Shown piece by piece: positions 12,801 to 24,800 of a stretch of DNA of 64,000 nt. Each line of letters begins with the position of its first letter. Position 1 is the stretch's first letter. The notes beneath the pieces are model-generated. The model saw only the letters and a program-made list of their open reading frames with translations, was not told the DNA's origin and made no database searches. Origin of the DNA: Sipunculus nudus (Eukaryota > Annelida > Sipuncula > Golfingiida > Sipunculidae); NCBI GenBank assembly GCA_026874595.1, contig CM049319.1, forward strand, positions 53,270,917 to 53,334,916. Direction: 5' to 3'. The translations under genes and the position numbers were made by a program.

Positions 12801-15800
12801 TACATCATTTGACAAGGAAAGTAACGTTAAACGGGCTGATTCCCATATCTGACGTCTGTTAACTTAAGATAATTTCTTGAATCTTTGATTAAAATAGCCC
12901 AGAAAATGCCAGTCCCACGGAACACACAGGATGACCATTTTGTTTATATCCATGTGTTTATAACATATGGGGGCCCACCAAAATAATCAAAACACTTATC
13001 TGACAGCAAGTCAGATAAACTAGGATTCTGCAATTGGCTTTTGGCCACTTGTGACCATTCAGCATCTGCATTTATGCAACCAACCACCTTAGGATGCATG
13101 GTTTTTCCTTTTGTCAACACTTGTGTGTTTACTAACAGCTTGTAGATAAACAAGCTCATATATCAGTCAAAGATGCATTGTAAGAACTCTTCTAAATAGG
13201 AATTACATAGAGTTCACTAATTTATACACAGATTAAGCCAAAAATCACAAAAATTCCTTAGAAAAAGTAAATGAATAGCCAGCTTTAATAATCAGGGACA
13301 TTTTGAAGGTGACCGAGGTGAGGTCTTCTGTGTCTAAAGTTGCAGTTCAAACGTTCACTCAGTTGGTGAGTTTTGTATTGGGCATGTTGTGCACATGCAT
13401 GTAAAGTCAAGCACAGGAATTTGACAGACTTATCTTTAAAGGTCAAGACTTCACATGAAATGTTCAGGTACATCTCAACAGTAATGGAGGAACTCATCTA
13501 ACTTCTGTACATACTTTGGTATAATGTATATACATAGCAACCATGAAATGATAATTAGTATCAGGGGTCATAATAACCCCTTTCTGCCTGTCTCAGACAA
13601 GCAAACACATGAATGGAAAGGCATTTTTAGCGAACCTGTGAGCTTATGCGATGGCACAGCGTCGTCCGTCCGCCATCAGCCATCCACCGTTGTCTGTACG
13701 TTAACCCATGCTATCTCAGAAACCGTCAGAGCTAGCAGCTCCAAATTGCATGTAAGAATCAGTTACATGTCAAACTCCATCTTATTGAGCTTATTTTTTG
13801 GGTATCTGCATTAACTTAGATTTTATAGGGAAAAATCTTGAAAACCTTTAAAAATCTTCTTCTCCGAAATTGTTAAGCCAAATCGTCCAATATTTCACAA
13901 AAATGATCCGTGGAACAGCCTTTTTCAAGTTTGTTCGAATGGTTCCAGTTCGGAGATTTTTGGCCAAGTTACAGTAGGTTGAACTTAGTCATCTGTCCAA
14001 AAAAGCATACTAAAATTATAAACTCAGAAACAGCTGGAGCTATCATCACCAAATTTTATGCCAATGTTTGTCACATATGTCACATTTGAAATTGAGTTAT
14101 TGGTGGCGCCACCTTCATTGATCTGTTTTTTACAAGCAAAAATGTAATTTTAGATTCTTCTAGCTTATACACTCTTTTATGATGAAACAGTTAAGCTGAT
14201 TGGTTTAAACTTTACAAGAATTATTCTATGGTAGTGTTCTGCTGGTTTTATAAGAATAGATTGGGTAAATGCAGCTTTAAAAAGGCAGTGTAGCCAATTG
14301 AAAACAGATTTGACAACATGTTGAGTTTCAGCAGCCAAGTCAAGAGGTCACTCAATACAACCAGGTGGGGGTCCAGACATTACCATGGCAACTGACCTAG
14401 CTCTGTCTGGTGTCTAGACAATGTGTCTAGACGTCTAGACACATTGTCTAGATGCAGAATTCCCATATTAGAACTATTGGAAGTATATCTTTCAACTGTT
14501 TGAAAAAACTTGGTTTGCATTTTTGGTGAAACTGTTAGCTTATGCAATGGTGTGGCGTCGTTCGTCTTCCATCGTCTGTCATGCATCATAGCTATCTCAA
14601 AAAGGGCAGGAGCTAGAATCACCATATTTTTTGCAAAAAAATTGTCATTTAAAAAATTCTATTGGATTTTGCTTATTTCTTGGCTAACTGCATTTTCTAA
14701 GATTTTAAAGGGAAGAAGCTAAAAAACATTAAAAAATGTTCTTCTCTGAATCCATCTTGCCAAATTGTCCATTCATCTTTCCCAATAATCCTCCCTGGTG
14801 AAAAGAACATATCTGGAATATCCTGACTGATACATTCTAGTTTTAAAATGTCCTAGTCCAAAACTTGCAGGTCCAAAACGTCCATTTTGCTGAAATCATA
14901 ATGAATAAGGTAGATATGCAGGACATAAGAGGATCAATATTAGATTTTAAAAATAAACCTCCATTCATACTTCCAAACTTTGCACTGGTTCGCATTAGGC
15001 CTGTAGGCCTTGTTCATTTTGAACCAATCTGGTGGAAAGGTGAACATCCAGATTTTCCCTGCATCACTATTAATGAAAAATTATAATACACAAAAATGAA
15101 ATTTTTGCTCAAATAATGGTAACTTGGAAACCCCAAGCTACACTGGTGCCCTGCGCTATTAATAAGTATTATTGATTCACATCACTGATGAAATTACACA
15201 GCTCTGTGATTTGCATAGCAGCAGACCCATAATTGAGCCATCTATTAGTCTAAACTCCAGCCTCATTCTTATTTTTAAAAAATGATACATTATACGGTAC
15301 TCAGACCTATATTCAGTCACAGCCACATAACAAAAAAATTGCTGGGTGTCGCCATTAGGACGCTGCACCATAACAACACGGGTTAACCATTCCTCATAAA
15401 CGTCAAAAGAAGAGTGTTTTATTGAAAATTTGATACGATGATAGGATGCATCTATAGCGAAAAGGCTAAATTTTCTTGCAGAAAAGCAAAATTAGAATTA
15501 TGCATTTCTGTTTGAAATGTTACTAATTCAAAGTTTTATGCACCCTGAACATCAAAATGAAAAGAAAAATGTTGGACTTTTAAGCTGAAAGACCTGGATA
15601 TAGCAGACAGAGAGAAATAACCATATAATGACATGATCAGCTTTGACCTGCTATAATTGCTTGCCGTTTAAACCAGCATGATATTTGAATAATCTTGACC
15701 TTGCAATAACCTTGACCTTTGTCTTGCTCTGACACTTTAAGAATGTCTAAACAATCCCAGGATTCTCTTCTGTTGATGCATCATCCTGCATCTTGAAATT

Positions 15801-18800
15801 AAAAAAAAACGCAGACCCTAGACCCTAAACATCGTCCAAAGCATGAGCTTTCAACATTAACTGATGCAGAATGGTAGTTTGAATATTGTGGCCTGTATGA
15901 TAAAGCTGATTTGTGTAACATGTATAAAAAAACCCTGACTGTATTGCCAGCATATCTTGCCAGAGTGTGAGATGTGTTCTGTACAGTCATTATACTCTGT
16001 TTCATCAGCCTGTGTCCACCTGTTTTTTTTTTTAATTTTCTTAAAAGTTTATCATTTAAAATAATATCAAACAAAGCTGCACATAGAAGTATCCGCCTAC
16101 TATGGAAAATGAAAATTTTACAATAAATCTCCAGTTGATGTTTCACAAACTTTTGGACTCATTACAGTGATCTGACATATCAGATGTGTCCTTGCATGAG
16201 TAACCATCTTTTCATGTGTTTACATGACATCATCCAATCAGCAGCTGATTTTGAGGCTGATTTTGCATGTGGCCAATAACCTTGACTGATAATATATAAA
16301 TAGGGCTAATATGTACTGACATATCGTAAAATGTAGACTTATTTCTCAAATTTCAAAAGGATTCTTGTTTCTTAAATAAGGTCTAAAGTATATATGTATT
16401 TATTTACCTTATTTAGAATTAGAGCTTTAATCTTTAATCTAGGCTACATTATCATTTTACCTTTGAAATGTAACTAATAAAATTTTGTTATAAAAAACAG
16501 GTTGACATGAGGGGATGGAACAGACTATATCCTGTATGTCCTTCTCATTGGTCTCCATTCATTCCTTTTATAACTCCATCCACAGGATTCCCAGCTATCC
16601 TTGAAATAAATGAGCCACTGCTAATGAGGTTTCCTTACCTCTGTTCATAGATAAGTCATGCCATTTGATTGGTACTCTCATTTCTAAACAAAGCATTTAA
16701 TTGAATGTGGTTTTTAGCATGTATCTACTCCCAAAGAAGGGGGAAATAAAGGGGTGTTTCCATGTTTGTGTATATTTATGTGTGTGAAAAAATAGGTGTT
16801 TCCATGTGCCCCTACATGGGTGAACAGGTAGACTGATATATTTGTACAGTGGATGGAGCAGGCCTTCCACAAAAAGATGGTGAAGTGATGTCATTTTACT
16901 TCAAATCCCTAAGTTCATGCAGACCCTATGCGTGAAAATTGCTCCTTTGCGGTTTTCATGCTTATACGCATTAATGCTGACAGACACATGGAAACACCCA
17001 AGTTACAAAATCATATGGATGATTTTTCAGGCATATACGCATATACCATACATGGAAACATCCCTTAATTGTCCTTAAATTTTCAAAATTCATCAGGGAA
17101 AAATTATTGAGTTTAATAGTCATGGAATGATTGGAACCTTTTCCACTGAAAACTGCTTTCAAATTATGGTATGCTTTGTGGTGTATGACGACCACAGAGT
17201 TGGCACAGGTCCTTCAATTCCTTTACAATGAAAGTATTGTGGGTTTCATCTATCATACCGGTACTAGGTCAAACCTGTGATAACCAGCTCTGATTGGTCA
17301 GAACATTTTTTGCTGTGTGCCAACATTCAGCAAACTCCGCCATTGAATGCAGTGGTTACGTGGAATGAGTTACAGAACAAATGTTGCATGACCAGGGTGT
17401 TGGGGTGTGTGTCATGATTCTTCCTAGAGTGGGAGTGTAAAGAACACCTAAATGTCACAAGACTGTGCTGCTTCTCTGTTTCAGAACCGACGACAAGTTT
17501 CCCAGGTAGTTGTAAAAAAGCTAGTGTAAATAAGATGCTATGCTTACAGTGAGATCTGCATCTTTATTCAGCCAATGCAAATTTTCTTCTCAGAAATTTT
17601 CACCAGCCTTCTCATGATTGACATAAAAAAAATTTCTACTGGGTTGAAATATGAAAGTCGAGTCCCTTTTAGGCTTATTTTGTTTGCATCTAGTGTCTGC
17701 CTTAAATATTACCCTGAACAGATGCTGTAATGAGGAAAGGGCCCATCTATTACTGTATATCTCTGAAAAGAGGCCTATTTGAGTATAACCTGGGGTATGT
17801 TTTAGTACTTGATATATCGTGAATCTGTTAAAATCTCAAGAATCATCAGACTCCTGCTTTTCGGCTACATGGGTATTTGAATATTCTGCTGTGCAAATCA
17901 TCTGTTAATACAGATGAGACAGGTAACAGTAAAAGCTTGAAATTTTCTTTATATTTATGTAATACACAATGGCACCCCGGGTTTGTGACCACCCCACAAT
18001 TGCGACCACCCCCACCTTACTACCACTCTTGTCAGTCCCCAAGGCGGCCGTTATTGTGGGGTTTCACTGTATCAACATTTGCATATAGAAAAAGAAAAGA
18101 TGAGATTAATTATCAATATATGTCAGAAAAGACAAATATATGCTGCCAGGAGGTGCAGGTGTATTAATATGCCATTGTACTACTTTAAAAAGAGAATCAC
18201 CAGTGCCCATGGTGATACAAGATATTTAATAATTATTATGTAACTATTGTGTAGAAAGAGGATGCAGATCTCATATTTATATACATATCTACCCTCATCA
18301 GCACTACTGCTGTCTTTAAATCTAACTATTTGAAGTTGCTGGTGGTTCATCTTTACTCATCATTTCCATACTAAGTACTGTAGGTACAGGATGCTTACTT
18401 TCAAATTTTCTAACCCTTGATCATCTGATACTTGATGGTACCAGAATGAAGTTGTTTCAAAATCTAAGACACACATTATGTTAGTATTCTTTGCTTGCTT
18501 TAGGATTATTTGGTGGAAGCAGGCTATTATTTCTATTTCTATTGCTGCTGAAAAAAATGAATGGAAGGAATGGCCTCCACGGGGCTGAAATACATTTAGA
18601 TTCTAGTAATTTACACTTTTCAAACTTTATTCTTTCTTAGATTATATTTCTTAAATATTCCAAGAGATATTTGAATATATATAAATAAGGTTATTCCCAT
18701 TTTGCATTCATGTTTACTCTCTTATATTGAATTTATAATTCATGAATGAGAACAGCTGTACAACAAACTGAGAAGAAATTATCCTTTATTCACATCTGGC

Positions 18801-21800
18801 TTTGAATCTTAAATTTAACAAACACATCCCAGATTCCACACTATTATCCTCGCATAATTTGTCTTCCATCCCATGATCACTCCTTGACATATCTAATATT
18901 GAGACAAAAACACAGATGAACACACAGACAAACATTGAAGAAAATAAAGCTGCTGAAAAACATGGGTGAAAACATAACCACCATCAAACATGGGTGAAAG
19001 CATAACCACCTACAAACATAGGTGAATAAATAACCACCAACAAACATGGTTGAAAACATAACCACCGACAAAAATGGAAGATAACATAACCACCAACACA
19101 CATAGGTAAAAACTTAATCACCAACAAACATGGGTGAAAACATTACCACCAACAAACATGGGTGAAACATAACCTCCAACAAACATAGGAAAAAACATAA
19201 CCACCATGGAATTGGGTGAAAACATAACCACCAACAAACATCAGAGAAAACAACCACCAACGCACATGGGTGAAAACATAACCACAATCACACATGGGTG
19301 AAAACATTACCACCAACAAACATGGATGAAAACATTACCACCAACAAACATTGATGAAAACATAACCACCTACACACATGGGTGAAAACATAACCACCTA
19401 CACACACAGGGTGAAAACATAACCACCAACAAACATGGGTGAAAACATAACCTCCTACAAACATAAGTGAAAATATAACCAACAACAAACATGGGTATAA
19501 CATAACCACCAACAAAAGTTTATATGAAAGCTTGACCACCAACAAACAAGGGTTTAAACATTACCATCAACAAACATGGAAGAACACATAATCACCAACA
19601 CACATGGGTGAAAATATAACCACCTACAAACATGCGTGAAAACAGTACCACCAACAAACATGGATGAAACATAACCACCAATAAATATGGATGAAAACAT
19701 AAACACCAACAAACATTGGTGAAAATATAACCACCAACAAATGTGGGTGAAAACATAACCACCCACAAGCATGGATGAAAACATAACCACCAACAAACAT
19801 GGGTTAAAGCATGGCCATTTAAAAAACATGGGTGAAAACATAACCACCAAAAATGGGGATGAAAACATAACCACCTAAAAACACTTGTTTAAACATAACC
19901 ACCTAATATAATGGGTGAAACCATTACCACCTACAAACAATGGTGAAAACATAACAAACTACATAAATGGGTGAAAACATAACCACGAATTAACATGTAT
20001 GAAAACATAACCACCTACACACATGCATGAAAACATGACCACCTACAAACATGTGTGAAAACATAACCACCTACAAATATGGCTGAAACGTAACCACCTA
20101 CAAACATAAACGAAACATAGAAACCAATAAACATTGGCTAAAACATGACCACCAAAAAAAATAGGTGAAAACATAACCACCAAAAACATGGATGAACATG
20201 TAATCACCTACAAACACTGGTTAAAACATAACCACCTACAAACATGGGTGAAAACATAACCACCTACAAACACTGGAGAAAACAAATCCAATTTCAAACA
20301 TGGATGAAAATAAAACCACCTACAAACATGGCTGAAGACTAAAATATAACCTCTGTTATACTGCTTGCAGAGGTGCTGGTTTATTACCTCATATTGTAAC
20401 TGCTTCCTTGTTCCAACTGTAAAATTTTGCTCAGGTCTCCTGTGTCTTAAACTTAATTTCTGTTTTGGACTCTTCCATTGTGTTTTATAACTATTCTAAC
20501 TTGTGTCTCCCTCTGGTTGACCATTGGGTGACTAGTCTTACTGGTTCAGGTTTGTGAGGAGTTTGGTTGATTTAACTGGGTATATTTATCAGATTGTGGC
20601 GGTTTGTGTGGTAATAAGAGTATATCCTACTGTATTATCATATAACATGATAGTTATGTCTAACATTGATGCCTTGTTATGTGTGAATTAACACATATCA
20701 CACATTTAATTTTAGAGTATTCTGATGTTGCCATGCATATCAATCAGTATAATATTGCAATTGCTTTAAAGCGCCATCTGCTGGTCATTAAGTAAATCTA
20801 TTTAACTTTACAGAATGATACAGAAAATTCTATGGTGTATCTTCATTTGAAATTACAACAGTGACAATAAGATGAATAAATCAGCAAATAAGTACTAGTA
20901 TTATTCAAGCTTCAGTTTGATAAGATATAAAATAATAACAAAGAATAGTTTAATGAATGACCTCTAGATGGGGCTTTTGTGCAATTGGGATGTTACTGTG
21001 AATGATAATTACCATAAGTACTGTTCTGGATCTTCATTCTCAGCCAGTGCATATCAAGCCAATGCATATCTAGCATGCGCTTATTAATATCACTGAGCAC
21101 TTGTCTAAATCCAGTGCTGTTTGATAAACACTAATGAATAGAATACTTATTTGTCTGTATATACACAGTCTTGCCAAGTATCCTGCACATACTATAACAT
21201 ACATTGCTTCATAATTCACTTTTCAGTCTGATATGTTCATTCTAATGATCTTTAATGTTTGTAAATGATCAGTGTTTTTTTTAGGTAATTAATCCCTTGT
21301 TTAAAAATTAATTCTTAATAAACAGCATTGATTAATTATACACACATGATTATTTTATTATTTTTTTGTCATTCTTGATTCACATTCTCAGTTTCATTCA
21401 GAGTATATCAAAATCCAGACATCAATTGTGTGATTGACAGTAAAAATCTCACGGTACTATTTTACATGCATTTACTCCCTTTTTAGACATATATAATTTA
21501 AAAACAATAAAGTATGATTGCATAATATATTTGGAAAGTGTACATTTGAATAGAATAATATTGATATTATCAAATTTGTTAAACATGTGATTTTAAATGA
21601 TCAAAAATATGTAGCATTACATTTAAATGGCTCAGTGCTGCTTTAAATTGCTTTGCAAGAGCTTATTTCAGTAATTGCTGATATGATTTTAAAAGGATTT
21701 TCTTTACATAGTTTATGGTACATGGTTTGTGTTATGTTTTACCAGGCATCAGATGCTGCAAGATCAGCTTCAAGGACAATTCAGAACAACTTCCTGGACA

Positions 21801-24800
21801 GCAGCAAGCAGGAGGCAATTGACCTGCTGTTACTAGGCAACACCCTCCGCAGTGAACTTGCTGACAAGTCCAGGGCACTATTGTCAACCACAGAATTTCA
21901 TGGTAATTTCTGAACCACAAAGGTTATGATAAATTCCAAAATAATATAATTTCTGAAGGCAAAGTTTTATCAGTCACATGGCAAATTATTCATGGTTCTG
22001 ATATCCATTAACTTGAATCTGAACTGTGTTTAGTTAGGGTAGAATGACAGTCTCTTTGTATAGTGGGAAGTTGGTTTTGTCAACATAAATGTTTAACAGA
22101 CCCCTTTTTTAAATAGGTTACTCCTTTTTAGCTCAGCTGACTATAAGTTATCTGAGCTATAGTCGTGGTCCTTTGTCCGTCGTCCGTCCATCCGGCCGTC
22201 CCTCAGTTAACACGGCACGTTCAAAAACCGTTGGAACTACAAATCCAAAATTCTGCATACCATTAGATTTCCCTAAAATCTCCTACCATACCGAAAATTG
22301 GGTCATAAGGACTTTGTTCCTTCAAGATTTTAAGAAAAAAACTCCGTTTTCCATAAAAAAGCCATTGTTACACTTTAAGGCTGCCTAATATCAAAACCAC
22401 TGATCTGTTTTCGATCATATTTAGTATTCATATTCTTCCATACATTTTCTGTGCACATACCAAAAATTAGGTCAGTATTGGGTATTATTTTGAAGTTATG
22501 GGCCCAAATATAATGCAATTTTTTAAAAATCAGGAAATATATTTGCTCACTTAACATGAGAATTGCTGAAGCTTGAGACTTTTTTCAGGAATATAACTTT
22601 ATTTAATCAAGATTCAATTGTTTACCCAAAATTAGATCAGAATTTTGAAAATTTTTCAAGTTATTAGCATAAATAAAAAATCAATACCTTAAATTTTGTA
22701 CAACTTTGGCAATGGCACGTTTTGATTTAATTTTCACAGCATATATACATAAGGATTTAATCTTTTAAAATCTGAAATTTTAAAGGAATTGTTTGAAAAG
22801 AGTAGATTTTATTCAAGTTTTCATACACCATGTCAAGTGTTGTTTACATCTAGCCCACCTAGTAGTACAGCCTTCACTTGCATTATATAACCCACCCCAG
22901 GCAGCTTGCCTTGGCTCAGCTTGGCCACTACTAGCAGGCTTCCCCTCTGCCCTGCATCCCCCCCCCCCCCAGCTGGAGCATAAACTAGATGAATATTATA
23001 ATTTTCTGTATTTTATTTTATTCTTGGCTATGCTGCATTTTAGTTTTTGTATTGTACGACCAGGGTTACAGTGATAAAAGTGCACATTTAATTGTGTCCA
23101 CAAAGTGATGTATTGCTATGAAGGTGTGGATGTTCATCAGATAAGTAATGCTTTACTTCAGAAGACTAAAACTTCACCAGGTTTGAAATTGACTATTAAT
23201 TCCAGTACTTAATTATAGCTGAGATTGTAATTAGCATAATGATATTGTTTATCCCTCATTCAACCAACAGTGTGTATACTTTAGTTTTAACTTATATTTT
23301 AATTTATATTTTCAGTTTTTTTTTATTACAAATTATAACACTTGTAAATAAAAAAAAGGAATCAGATAAAAACTATTAATGGAAAAATGGATATGCTAAA
23401 ACATAGCTTATATATAAACTTTAATGCATTATTCCCTTGATGCGAATACTTTGCAAATGTTTTTGAATATGAATATAAATATGTACTCCATTATAAAATT
23501 TCTTGCATAAGAATGGGAATTCAGGTAAAAATGAAAGTATTTGAATACCAGTGCAAATACTTTCAAAATGTATTCATGAATGCATTCATGAATATATTCT
23601 ATAATATTATTTTAATAATAATTTCAGTTATATTTTATTTAAAAAAATGATATGATTCTCTTATTATTTTTAATAAAAATTATATCTGGCACAATATTTG
23701 TTATGAAATTTTAATAAATAGTTAAACTCTCATCTTATATGTGCTGCTTATCAGTTATATGGCCAAGTCAAAATCTGTATGACAATAGCACGCCATTTGT
23801 TAATAAAATAAATGAAATCAATCTCTTCCCTGTCTCCAAAGAAACTATCAAAATCATATATAAGCTAAACACAACTCATAATACAGCTTATATTTATTTC
23901 CACACAAAACCAGCATGTGCCTCATTTCAAAATCATATTTTTTATCATATATAACAGCTGAGCGCCGTGACCCATGGGTCCCTTGTTTTATGAATTAATA
24001 AAGAAAAAGATGCTAATTACTCTTTTTCATGATTTTTTTACAGCACTCTTTTTTTACCACTTTATACAGTAAAAGAGTCTGTGATATAATATTTCTAACC
24101 TGCTATAACAGTGCAGTTTATAGAAAGACAAGACATTTCACAATTTCTGTGTGTGCAAGGTTCAGCATGTACCAGAATGTGTTGGAAATGCTGTTTTCTA
24201 CATGTGAGTGAGTTTATGTGCTGGTGCACTGAGAGATGTGTGATTAAATCAAGCTTCAGTCTTAAAATATGTTTTGATTACCAGAAAGTCAAGCTTGAAT
24301 TTGATAGACTTGCATTAATCAGGGCTGTGTTTGGATATGTAACCAAGTGAGTGGAGATGACAGGATCTCTGATAAGCACGGATGGTCTGTCCGAGTGAAC
24401 CTGGTGGCATGTTTTGGTGGTTGGCCAGGGTGACAATAGAGATGCAATCTTGTTAGGAAGGTATGAAAAAAGCAAGGTTCAGAATGGGCCCATGAAAGAA
24501 AAACACAAATTTCTTGAAAAGATTATTTTTCTTGCCCCACCCCAATATGCTTCTTACATATGGTGAAAAAAAATTTCCAGGGAGTCAGGCAAGAAAATTT
24601 TACTTGTTATTATAAAGAAAATGTTTATAATGACAAGAATTTTTCTTCTTCTGTTAAGATCATATTTCTTGCTATCAAAAAAACATATCTGATGGCAAGA
24701 AATGATATCTTGGGATATTATGATGAAGGACATGTTCTTATGATAGGATAATATATCTTGTCTTTAGGTAATCTAGATATTTTTTTCTTGACTTTAAGCA

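Larger units (their letters stand above)
22124..23990 (+). mobile_element. Family A dispersed element, full-length copy (1.87 kb)
   Basis: The 5' end is TTTTTAGCTCAGCTGACTAT followed by AAGTTATCTGAGCT, a self-complementary hairpin of about 13-base arms, then GTCCGTCGTCCGTCC. The 3' end is AACAGCTGAGCGCCGTGACC and the palindrome GACCCATGGGTC, then CCTTGTTTTA. AGCTCAGCTGA near the start and CAGCTGAGC near the end are inverted to each other. The distal third matches 780-1359 and 63180-63640. No ORF of protein length is present, so it is non-autonomous. Confidence 0.8.

Noticed and set aside
19288-19874. Minus-strand frames rich in [10 protein letters not shown]-like text
   Set aside because: They arise from the 28-bp minisatellite; the frame shifts every unit, so the periodic protein is illusory.
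18955-20345. CRISPR-like regular repeats
   Set aside because: Units are contiguous without unique spacers and lie in a eukaryotic intron; this is a minisatellite.
22173-22388. Open frames in family A and B heads (GTCCGTCC-rich starts)
   Set aside because: The same frames begin in every element head and break soon afterwards; they are repeat-derived.
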